Shown here one piece after another: positions 57,384 through 64,000 of a stretch of DNA of 64,000 bases. Position numbers and translations under genes: made by a program. Source of the DNA: Poindextera sp041691315. GTDB taxonomy: Bacteria; Pseudomonadota; Alphaproteobacteria; Caulobacterales; Caulobacteraceae. The first letter of the stretch is position 1. Each line of letters starts with the position of its first letter. Below the pieces are notes generated by a model. That model saw only the letters and a program-made list of their open reading frames with translations, was not told where the DNA came from and searched no databases. The stretch is taken from NCBI GenBank assembly GCA_041691315.1, contig JBEPUW010000009.1:41318-105317 (forward strand), given 5' to 3'.

Positions 57384-58411
57384 GCGCTCGCCTCTCCAAG
57401 AAGGCGGTGATGGACACGGCCCGGCTGACCGGTCCTGAGAAGGCCGCCGTCGTGCTGCTGGCGCTGGGCGAGGATCACAACAACATCTGGCAGGCCCTGG
57501 ACGAGGAGGAGATCAAGGAGATTTCCCAGGCCATGGCCGGCCTCGGCACCGTCTCCTCGGCGGTGGTCGAGGATCTGCTGGTCGAGTTCGTCTCCGGGAT
57601 GAGCGGCACCGGCACGATCATGGGCTCGTTCGAACAGACCCAGCGCCTGCTGGCCTCGTTCATGGGCGCGGAAAAAGTCGACAACCTGATGGAGGAGATC
57701 CGCGGGCCGGCGGGCCGCACCATGTGGGACAAGCTCGCCAATGTGAACGAGGCGGTGCTCGCCAACTATCTGAAGAACGAATACCCGCAGACCGTCGCGG
57801 TGGTGCTGTCGAAGATCAAGGCCGAACACTCGGCCCGGGTGCTGGCCTCGCTGCCCGAGGATTTCGCGCTGGAATGCGTCGGCCGCATGCTGCGCATGGA
57901 GCCGGTGCAGCGGGAGATCCTCGACAAGATCGAAGCCACCCTGCGCTCTGAATTCATGTCCAACCTGGCGCGCACGTCCAAGCGGGACAGCCACGAGATG
58001 ATGGCCGACATCTTCAACAATTTCGATCGCCAGACCGAGGCGCGCTTCATCGCGGCGCTGGAAGAGCGCAACCGCGAGGCGGCCGAGCGCATCCGCGCCC
58101 TGATGTTCGTCTTCGAAGATCTGAACAAGCTCGACCCCGGCGGGGTGCAGACCCTGTTGCGCGCCGTCGAGAAGGACCAGCTGGGGCTGGCGCTGAAGGG
58201 CTCTTCGGACGGTCTGCGCGAGATGTTCTTCTCCAACATGAGCGAACGGGCCGCCAAGATCATGCGCGAGGACATGGAAAGCATGGGTCCGGTGCGGCTG
58301 CGCGACGTCGACGCCGCCCAGATGGCCATGGTGCAGGTGGCCAAGGACCTGGCCGCCAAGGGCGAGATCATGCTGGCCGGCGCCGGCGGCGACGACGAGT
58401 TGATCTATTGA
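57380..58411 (+). CDS. fliG: flagellar motor switch protein FliG
   Basis: Rotor protein of 343 residues that meets FliF with its N-terminus and the stator with its C-terminus. Visible blocks: LTGPEKAAVVLLALGED, the middle-domain YPQTVAVVLSKIKAEHSARVLASLPE and EHPQ-type hydrophobic patch, and the C-terminal torque helix KALRGSSDGLREMFFSNMSERAAKIMREDMESMGPVRLRDVD-like segment with its charged residues. It overlaps fliF by 4 bases and shares TTGA with flbE. Nothing unusual. Confidence 0.96.
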   Translation: MSARLSKKAVMDTARLTGPEKAAVVLLALGEDHNNIWQALDEEEIKEISQAMAGLGTVSSAVVEDLLVEFVSGMSGTGTIMGSFEQTQRLLASFMGAEKVDNLMEEIRGPAGRTMWDKLANVNEAVLANYLKNEYPQTVAVVLSKIKAEHSARVLASLPEDFALECVGRMLRMEPVQREILDKIEATLRSEFMSNLARTSKRDSHEMMADIFNNFDRQTEARFIAALEERNREAAERIRALMFVFEDLNKLDPGGVQTLLRAVEKDQLGLALKGSSDGLREMFFSNMSERAAKIMREDMESMGPVRLRDVDAAQMAMVQVAKDLAAKGEIMLAGAGGDDELIY

Positions 58412-59061
58412 CCGAGCACCGCAAATTCACCTTCGACACCGTCTTCGACGGCGACGGCGTGGTCTCCTTCGCCGCCACGCGGCCGAAGCGGGCCTTCACC
58501 CCCGACGAGGTCGAACAGGTTCGCATCCAGGCCTTCGCAGAGGGCGAGCGCTCGGCGGTCGTCCGCGCCGAAGAGGCCGCAGCCGCCTCGCTGGCCGACA
58601 TCGCGCGCGCGACCCGCCAGGCCCTGGGCGCGCTGGTCCACGTGGCGCACGAGCACCGCACAGCCTGCGCCGAGCTGGCGCTGGCCTGCGCCCGCACCAT
58701 CGCCGGCGCGGCGCTCGAACGGTTTCCGCAAGCCCCCGCCCAGGCCGCCTTGGCGAGCCTGGCCCGCGAGATCGAGGCGGCGCCGAAGCTGGCCGTGCGC
58801 ACCACCCCCGACATGGTCGAGCGGCTGCAAGCGGCGCTTGACGAGACCGCCATGGCCTGCGGCTTCCCGGGCCAGATCGTGGTCAAGGGCGACCCCGCCC
58901 TGCCCGACGCCGCCTTCGTGCTCGACTGGGGCGATGGGCGCGCCGCCTTCGATCCGATCCAGGCCGCCGACCGCGTCGCCGAAGCCCTCCACACCGCGCT
59001 CGCCGCCGAAGGCCTGCACGCCGAACCCCTGATCTTGCCCAGCGAGGCCGACAATGGCTGA
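58408..59061 (+). CDS. flbE: FlbE/FliH-type flagellar export ATPase regulator
   Basis: Alphaproteobacterial FliH counterpart (FlbE), 217 residues, TTG start inside the fliG stop (TTGA). The N-terminal FTFDTVFDGDGVVSF and the Ala/Glu-rich coiled-coil region (about 35-90) are followed by a C-terminal domain with PGQIVVKGDPALPDAAFVLDWGDGRAAFDP, as in the ATPase-binding part of FliH. It holds the FliI ATPase at the export gate. Context between fliG and fliN supports the name. It overlaps fliN by 8 bases. Confidence 0.88.
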   Translation: MTEHRKFTFDTVFDGDGVVSFAATRPKRAFTPDEVEQVRIQAFAEGERSAVVRAEEAAAASLADIARATRQALGALVHVAHEHRTACAELALACARTIAGAALERFPQAPAQAALASLAREIEAAPKLAVRTTPDMVERLQAALDETAMACGFPGQIVVKGDPALPDAAFVLDWGDGRAAFDPIQAADRVAEALHTALAAEGLHAEPLILPSEADNG

Positions 59062-59428
59062 AGACACCATCGCCCCCGACGCGGAGGCCAACCCGGGTGG
59101 GGCTCTCGCCCTGGAGGAATTCGAGCCCAATGCCCCACTGGCCGCCGAAATGGCGGTCGATGCGGACGACAAGAACGCCGCCGACCTGGCGCCGGTCTTC
59201 GACGTTCCGGTGCACATCTCGGCGGTGCTCGGCCGGGCCAGCCTGTCGGTGGCCCAGCTGCTGAAGCTTGCCCAGGGGAGCGTGCTCGAGCTCGACCGCA
59301 AGGTCGGCGAGGCGATCGACATCTATGTGAACAACCGCCTGGTGGCGCGCGGCGAGGTCGTCGTGGTCGACGAACGGCTGGGCGTGACCATGACCGAAAT
59401 CATCAAGGACGGCGACTCGGCGGTCTGA
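59054..59428 (+). CDS. fliN: flagellar motor switch protein FliN
   Basis: C-ring protein of 124 residues. A variable acidic N-terminus (about 1-45) precedes the SpoA domain: VFDVPVHISAVLGRASLSVAQLLKLAQGSVLELDRKVGEAIDIYVNNRLVARGEVVVVDERLGVTMTEIIKDG, with the hydrophobic CheY/FliH-binding patch. It overlaps flbE by 8 bases and is followed by flbD after 33 bases. Confidence 0.96.
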   Translation: MAEDTIAPDAEANPGGALALEEFEPNAPLAAEMAVDADDKNAADLAPVFDVPVHISAVLGRASLSVAQLLKLAQGSVLELDRKVGEAIDIYVNNRLVARGEVVVVDERLGVTMTEIIKDGDSAV

Positions 59429-59461
59429 GACCGGGCGAGAGACGGATAAGGGAGAAAACCC

Positions 59462-60826
59462 ATGCGGCTACTGGTCGTCGGACGATTGAACGGACAGCTC
59501 GCCAACGCGGTGAAGATGGCGATGAACGCTGGGGCCAAGGTGGCGCACGTGGAGACCTGCGCCGCCGCGACCCACGCCTTGCGCGCCGGCCAGGGCGCCG
59601 ACCTGTTGATGGTCGATTTCGAGCTCGACATCCGCGCCCTGATCGCCGCCAACGAGGCCGAGCGCATCCGCGTGCCGGTGGTCGCCTGCGGCGTCGGCGC
59701 GGACCCCAAGCGCGCCGCCGACGCCATCCGCGCCGGGGCCAAGGAGTTCATCCCGCTGCCGCCGGAGGCCGACCTGATCGCCGCGGTGTTGGCCGCGGTG
59801 TCCGACGACAACCGCCCGATGGTCACTCGCGATCCGTCGATGCAGGCGGTGATGGCGCTGGCCGACCAGGTCGCACCGTCCGACGCCTCGATCCTGATCA
59901 CCGGCGAAAGCGGCGTCGGCAAGGAGGTGATGGCCCGCTACGTGCACAAGAAGTCCCGCCGCGCCACGCGGCCCTTCATCAGCGTCAACTGCGCCGCCAT
60001 CCCCGAGAATCTGCTGGAAAGCGAGCTGTTCGGCCATGAGAAGGGCGCCTTCACCGGCGCGGTGGCGCGGCGCATCGGCAAGTTCGAGGAGGCTGACGGC
60101 GGCACCCTTTTGCTCGACGAAATCTCCGAAATGGACGGCCGGCTGCAGGCCAAGCTGTTGCGCGCCCTGCAGGAGCGGGAGATCGACCGGGTCGGCGGCT
60201 CACGGCCGGTCAAGGTCGATATCCGCATCCTGGCCACCTCCAACCGCGACCTGGTCGCCGCGGCGCGGGACGGGTCGTTCCGCGAGGACCTGCTCTATCG
60301 GCTGAACGTGATGAACCTGAAGCTGCCGCCGCTGCGCGAGCGGCCCGGCGACGTCATCGCGCTGGCCGATCACTTCATCCGCAAATACTCGGCCGCCAAC
60401 GGCGTGGCCGAGCGACCGCTCTCAAATGTCGCGCGCCAGCGGCTGCTCAGCCATCGCTGGCCCGGCAATGTGCGCGAGCTGGAAAACGCCATGCACCGCG
60501 CGGTGCTGCTTTCAACTGGGTCCGAGATCGAGGAATTCGCCATCCGCCTGCCCGACGGTCAGCCGATGAGCGCCGCTCCCGACGCCCAGACCGCGCGCAC
60601 CGCCTCAATGGCCGCGGAAGCCACCTCGCGCGGCTTCGTCGGCCAGACCGTGGCGGTGGTCGAACAGCAGCTGATCATCGACACGCTCAGCCACTGCCTC
60701 GGCAACCGCACCCACGCGGCCAACATCCTCGGCATCTCGATCCGCACCCTGCGCAACAAGCTGAAGGAATACACCGAGGCCGGCATCCCCGTACCCGCAC
60801 CCCAGGGCGCCGCCAATGCCGCCTGA
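59462..60826 (+). CDS. flbD: FlbD, sigma-54-dependent flagellar activator
   Basis: NtrC-type activator of class III/IV flagellar genes and repressor of fliF; 454 residues. The receiver-like domain (1-115) has LLMVDFELD at the phosphate site, but the N-terminal acidic pair is missing (LLVVGRLN), so normal aspartate phosphorylation is doubtful; in Caulobacter FliX controls it instead. The AAA+ domain has Walker A GESGVGKE (about 148-155) and the sigma-54 contact GAFTGA (about 195-200). The C-terminal Fis-type helix-turn-helix contains NRTHAANILGISIRTLRNKLKEY. It sits immediately before an inserted beta-lactamase gene. Confidence 0.95.
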   Translation: MRLLVVGRLNGQLANAVKMAMNAGAKVAHVETCAAATHALRAGQGADLLMVDFELDIRALIAANEAERIRVPVVACGVGADPKRAADAIRAGAKEFIPLPPEADLIAAVLAAVSDDNRPMVTRDPSMQAVMALADQVAPSDASILITGESGVGKEVMARYVHKKSRRATRPFISVNCAAIPENLLESELFGHEKGAFTGAVARRIGKFEEADGGTLLLDEISEMDGRLQAKLLRALQEREIDRVGGSRPVKVDIRILATSNRDLVAAARDGSFREDLLYRLNVMNLKLPPLRERPGDVIALADHFIRKYSAANGVAERPLSNVARQRLLSHRWPGNVRELENAMHRAVLLSTGSEIEEFAIRLPDGQPMSAAPDAQTARTASMAAEATSRGFVGQTVAVVEQQLIIDTLSHCLGNRTHAANILGISIRTLRNKLKEYTEAGIPVPAPQGAANAA

Positions 60827-60958
60827 TCGAATGGTCGAAACAGCCCTTTTCAGCCAACAACCGAGCCGGCTGTCTGAAGCGCCTCCAACAGGATTTCTCC
60901 CGGGTGGACTGGATCGGGGGGTTTTGGCTTGTCCCTGCGTTCGCCAATAGGCGGCAAA

Positions 60959-61831
60959 ATGGTTGATGTCACGCGCAGGGGTACGATCGTCGGCGCGGTG
61001 GCGGCCGTTCTCGCCGCTCCGCCGGCGTCGGCGGCCACCGATGCTTTTGCTCTGCTTGAGCAAAGGGTTGGCGGGCGGCTGGGCGTGGCGGCGCTGGACA
61101 CGTCCACCGGCGCACGCATGGGCCATCGCGCGGGCGAGCGCTTCGCCATGTGCAGCACGTTCAAGCTGCTTGCCGTCGCCACCGTGCTGGCTCGCATCGA
61201 CCGGGGCCAGGAGCGGCTGGACAGGCACATTACTTACGGTCCGGCCGATCTGCTCGACTATGCGCCGGTGAGCCGGGCGCACGTTCGCGAAGGCGGCCTG
61301 CCGCTGGGCGTGCTCTGCCAGGCGGCGATCGAACTCAGTGACAACACCGCCGCCAATCTGATCCTGCGCCAGATCGGCGGACCGCCCGCCGTGACCGCGT
61401 TCGCCCGCAGCCTCGGCGACAACGTCACGCGGCTCGATCGCACTGAGCCGACCCTGAACACCGCCATCCCCGGCGACCCGCGCGACACCACCGCGCCCCT
61501 GGCCATGCTGGCCGACCTGCGCGCGCTCAGCCTGGGCGGCGTGCTCAGCCCCGGCTCGCGCGAGCGGCTCAACGGCTGGCTGAGCGACACCAAGACCGGC
61601 CTGACGCGGCTGCGCGCCGGATTCCCCAGCGGCTGGCGGGTCGGTGACAAGACCGGCACCGGGGACAATGGTTCGGCGAACGATGTCGCGGTCGTCTGGG
61701 CGCCCGGCGGGCCGATCCTGTTTGCCTGCTATCTAACCGAAACCGCTTCGGCGAAACCCGCCGCCCGCGACGCCGTCCACGCCCAGGTGGCGCGCACGGT
61801 CGTGCAACAGTTCCGAGGCATCCATGGCTGA
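60959..61831 (+). CDS. class A beta-lactamase
   Basis: Serine beta-lactamase of 290 residues from the ATG at 60959; a TTG ten codons earlier is an alternative. The N-terminus has a twin-arginine-like signal (TRRGTIVGAVAAVLAAPPASA). All four catalytic motifs are intact: STFK (Ser66-Lys69), SDN (127-129), the Glu motif EPTLN (Glu163) and KTG (231-233). Cys65 precedes the active Ser, but no Cys is seen after KTG, so the carbapenemase disulfide is absent. It lies between flbD and flhA and overlaps flhA by eight bases. Periplasmic enzyme that hydrolyses beta-lactams; spectrum unknown. Confidence 0.93.
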   Translation: MVDVTRRGTIVGAVAAVLAAPPASAATDAFALLEQRVGGRLGVAALDTSTGARMGHRAGERFAMCSTFKLLAVATVLARIDRGQERLDRHITYGPADLLDYAPVSRAHVREGGLPLGVLCQAAIELSDNTAANLILRQIGGPPAVTAFARSLGDNVTRLDRTEPTLNTAIPGDPRDTTAPLAMLADLRALSLGGVLSPGSRERLNGWLSDTKTGLTRLRAGFPSGWRVGDKTGTGDNGSANDVAVVWAPGGPILFACYLTETASAKPAARDAVHAQVARTVVQQFRGIHG

Positions 61832-63920
61832 CGCCTCGGCCCTTCCCTATTCCACCACCAACAGGCCCAGCCCGCGCGACGTCTGGAAGTGGGTGGCGCG
61901 TGGGGATGTCGGCCTGGCGATCGGCGTCGTCGGCATCATCGTCCTGCTGATCCTGCCGGTCCCGCCGTTCCTGCTCGACATCTTGCTTTCACTCTCGATC
62001 ACCAGCGCCGTCCTCATCCTGATGACCTCGCTGATGATCAAGAAGCCGCTGGAGTTCACCGCCTTTCCGACCGTGCTATTGGTCACCACCCTCTTTCGCC
62101 TCGGCCTCAACCTCGCCTCGACCCGGCTGATTCTCGGCCACGGCCACGAAGGCACCCAAGGCGCCGGCCACATTATCCAGGCCTTTGGCCAGCTGATGAT
62201 GCAGGGCAACTACGTCATCGGGGTGATCGTGTTTTCGATCCTGGTGATCGTCAACTTCGTGGTCGTCACCCGCGGTTCCGGCCGCATCGCCGAGGTCGCC
62301 GCCCGCTTCACCCTGGACTCCATGCCCGGCAAGCAGATGGCGATCGACGCCGACCTGTCGTCGGGCCTGATCGACCAGGAAGAGGCCAAGCGCCGGCGCA
62401 AGGAGTTGGAGCAGGAATCGACCTTCTTCGGCTCGATGGACGGCGCCTCGAAGTTCGTGCGCGGCGACGCCATCGCCGGACTGATCATCGTGGCGATCAA
62501 CATCATCGGTGGCATCCTGATCGGGGTGCTGCAGCACAAGCTGCCGATCGGCCAGGCCGCCTCGACCTACACCATCATGACCATCGGCGACGGCCTGGTC
62601 AGCCAGGTGCCGGCTCTGGTCATCTCCATCGCCGCCGGCTTCCTGGTCTCCAAGGCCGGCGTCGAGGGCGCCGCCGACAAGGCCCTGGTCATGCAGCTGG
62701 CCATGAACCCGGTGTCGCTTGGCATGGTCGCCGCCGCCGCCGGCGTCATCGCGCTGGTGCCCGGCATGCCGATCCTGCCCTTCGCCGGCATCGCCCTGGG
62801 CGCGGGCGGCCTGGCCTGGCGCCGGGCGCAAAAGGTCCGCGCCGACGCCACCGCCCCGCCGGCGGTGATGATGACCGAGCCGGCCGACGAGCCGATCGCA
62901 ACGGCCCTGGCCATGGACGACATCAAGGTCGAGCTGGGCTACGGCCTGCTGGTGCTGATCAACGACCTGGAGGGTCGCCGGCTCACCGACCAGATCCGCG
63001 CGCTCCGCCGGACCCTGGCTACCGAATACGGCTTCGTCATGCCGCCGGTGCGCATCCTCGACAACATGCGCCTGGCCACCCAGGGCTACGCCATCCGCAT
63101 CAAGGAGATGGAGGCCGGCGCCGGCGAGGTGCGGCTGGGCCATCTGATGGCCATGGATCCTCGCGGCGGCCAGGTCGACATTGCCGGCGAGCATGTACGC
63201 GAACCGGCATTTGGTCTTCCCGCCACCTGGATCGACGAGTCCCTACGCGAAGAGGCGACCTTCCGCGGCTACACCATCGTCGATCCGGCCACGGTGCTCA
63301 CCACCCACCTGACCGAGATCCTCAAGGAAAACATGCCCGACCTGCTCTCCTACGGCGAGGTGCAGAAGCTGCTCAAGGACCTGCCCAGCGAGCAGAAGAA
63401 GCTGGTCGAGGACCTGGTGCCGTCGGTGGTCAGCGCCACCACCATCCAACGGGTGCTGCAGGCGCTGCTCAAGGAGCGCGTCTCCATCCGCGACCTCGGC
63501 GCCATACTGGAAGGCATCGCCGAGGCCGCGCCGCACACCGCCTCGATCACCAACCTGGTCGAGGCCGTGCGCGCCCGCCTGGCGCGCCAGCTGTGCTGGC
63601 AGAACAAGGGCGATGACGGCGCCCTGCCGATCATCACCCTGTCGCCCGACTGGGAGCAGGCCTTCGCCGAGGCCCTGATCGGCGGCGGCGAGGACAAGCA
63701 GCTGGCGCTGGCGCCGTCGAAACTGCAGGACTTCATCCGCGCCGTGCGCGAGGCCTTCGAACGCGCCGCCCTGGCCGGCGAGGCGGCGGTGCTGCTCACC
63801 GGGCCACAGATCCGCCCCTACGTCCGCTCGATCATCGAACGCTTCCGCGGCCAGACCGTGGTGATGAGCCAGAACGAAATCCACCCCAAGGCCCGCCTGA
63901 AGACCGTGGGGATGGTCTAA
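61824..63920 (+). CDS. flhA: flagellar export gate protein FlhA
   Basis: Inner-membrane export gate of the flagellar type III system, 698 residues. The N-terminal half has about eight membrane segments, the FHIPEP-type block FRLGLNLASTRLILGHG, VVTRGSGRIAEVAARFTLDSMPGKQMAIDADLSSGLI and the charged loop EEAKRRRKELEQESTFFGSMDGASKFVRGDAIAG. The C-terminal cytoplasmic domain (about 350-698) docks chaperone-substrate complexes. The ATG overlaps the beta-lactamase stop by eight bases. A palindrome about 30 bases after the stop may end the unit. Confidence 0.96.
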   Translation: MADASALPYSTTNRPSPRDVWKWVARGDVGLAIGVVGIIVLLILPVPPFLLDILLSLSITSAVLILMTSLMIKKPLEFTAFPTVLLVTTLFRLGLNLASTRLILGHGHEGTQGAGHIIQAFGQLMMQGNYVIGVIVFSILVIVNFVVVTRGSGRIAEVAARFTLDSMPGKQMAIDADLSSGLIDQEEAKRRRKELEQESTFFGSMDGASKFVRGDAIAGLIIVAINIIGGILIGVLQHKLPIGQAASTYTIMTIGDGLVSQVPALVISIAAGFLVSKAGVEGAADKALVMQLAMNPVSLGMVAAAAGVIALVPGMPILPFAGIALGAGGLAWRRAQKVRADATAPPAVMMTEPADEPIATALAMDDIKVELGYGLLVLINDLEGRRLTDQIRALRRTLATEYGFVMPPVRILDNMRLATQGYAIRIKEMEAGAGEVRLGHLMAMDPRGGQVDIAGEHVREPAFGLPATWIDESLREEATFRGYTIVDPATVLTTHLTEILKENMPDLLSYGEVQKLLKDLPSEQKKLVEDLVPSVVSATTIQRVLQALLKERVSIRDLGAILEGIAEAAPHTASITNLVEAVRARLARQLCWQNKGDDGALPIITLSPDWEQAFAEALIGGGEDKQLALAPSKLQDFIRAVREAFERAALAGEAAVLLTGPQIRPYVRSIIERFRGQTVVMSQNEIHPKARLKTVGMV

Positions 63921-63951
63921 GGAGCAAGCCCCGAACCAAACAAATCCGTCA

Positions 63952-63983
63952 TCCCCCGCTGTAGCGAAGCGGAATGCGGGGGA
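63952..63983. repeat. palindromic hairpin after flhA, extragenic repeat or terminator
   Basis: TCCCCCGC (63952-63959) pairs with GCGGGGGA (63976-63983) around a 16-base loop. No T run follows. The wording around it resembles a dispersed intergenic repeat that I recall from alphaproteobacterial genomes. The remaining bases to the window edge show no start of a gene. Confidence 0.5.
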
Positions 63984-64000
63984 CCCATATGTGGACGGCC

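Noticed and set aside
1..64000. CRISPR arrays, insertion sequences, integrases, tRNA or rRNA genes
   Set aside because: No regularly spaced repeat array, transposase or integrase protein, or cloverleaf/rRNA sequence was recognised apart from the tmRNA.

Overview
The window is high-GC DNA from an alphaproteobacterium, almost certainly of the family Caulobacteraceae (Caulobacter, Phenylobacterium or a close relative). The evidence is the flagellar block flgL-flgK / fliK-flgD-flgE / sciP / fliF-fliG-flbE-fliN-flbD-flhA. FlbE, FlbD and the CtrA inhibitor SciP are hallmarks of this group. Two CtrA-type boxes, sigma-54 promoters and a permuted two-piece tmRNA agree with this. The genus is inference; no rRNA or tRNA gene is present to support it.

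Layout. 1-12.1 kb: the 3' part of an HSL-family esterase, an SDR dehydrogenase, two tandem GPH-type transporters, mrp, hflK-hflC, an FMN-binding protein, a HAD phosphatase, serB and miaA with touching start codons, and an AHSA1 protein behind a perfect palindromic operator. 12.1-14.2 kb: two exported Sel1-repeat proteins. 14.3-16.9 kb: ilvB-ilvN behind a leader peptide and attenuator. 16.9-23.2 kb: an acyl-CoA catabolism run with an epoxide-hydrolase-like enzyme, a paired acyl-CoA dehydrogenase set, an APH(6)-like kinase and a double-length CaiB/BaiF CoA transferase. 23.2-25.6 kb: a small exported protein, a PhyH dioxygenase, a YciB/IspZ-like membrane protein and a TetR regulator. 25.7-27.2 kb: ssrA (tmRNA), sspB and a hotdog thioesterase. 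27.2-31.5 kb: an exported C13 peptidase, an exported serine hydrolase and two converging toxin-antitoxin pairs. 31.6-39.9 kb: fumC, a type III polyketide synthase, uvrD-type helicase, MAPEG, GNAT, thiolase and HxlR genes. 39.9-46.6 kb: a three-gene transglutaminase / ATP-grasp / alpha-E operon on the minus strand. 46.7-47.9 kb: mnmA. 48-63.9 kb: the flagellar region.

How the genes work together. The flagellar region holds structural genes (hook, hook-filament junction, MS ring, switch, export gate) and their regulators. A candidate CtrA box precedes fliF and sciP. FlbD is the sigma-54 activator. Two divergent sigma-54 promoters with a shared ftr-like site lie between flgK and fliK. A 45-codon reading frame is coupled to flgK, and an intact class A beta-lactamase gene sits between flbD and flhA with an 8-base overlap into flhA. 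In the tmRNA region the tag-encoding RNA lies about 0.2 kb upstream of sspB, the adaptor that delivers tagged proteins to ClpXP. The ilvBN leader encodes a run of branched-chain codons followed by a terminator. No CRISPR array, insertion sequence, prophage or plasmid origin was seen.
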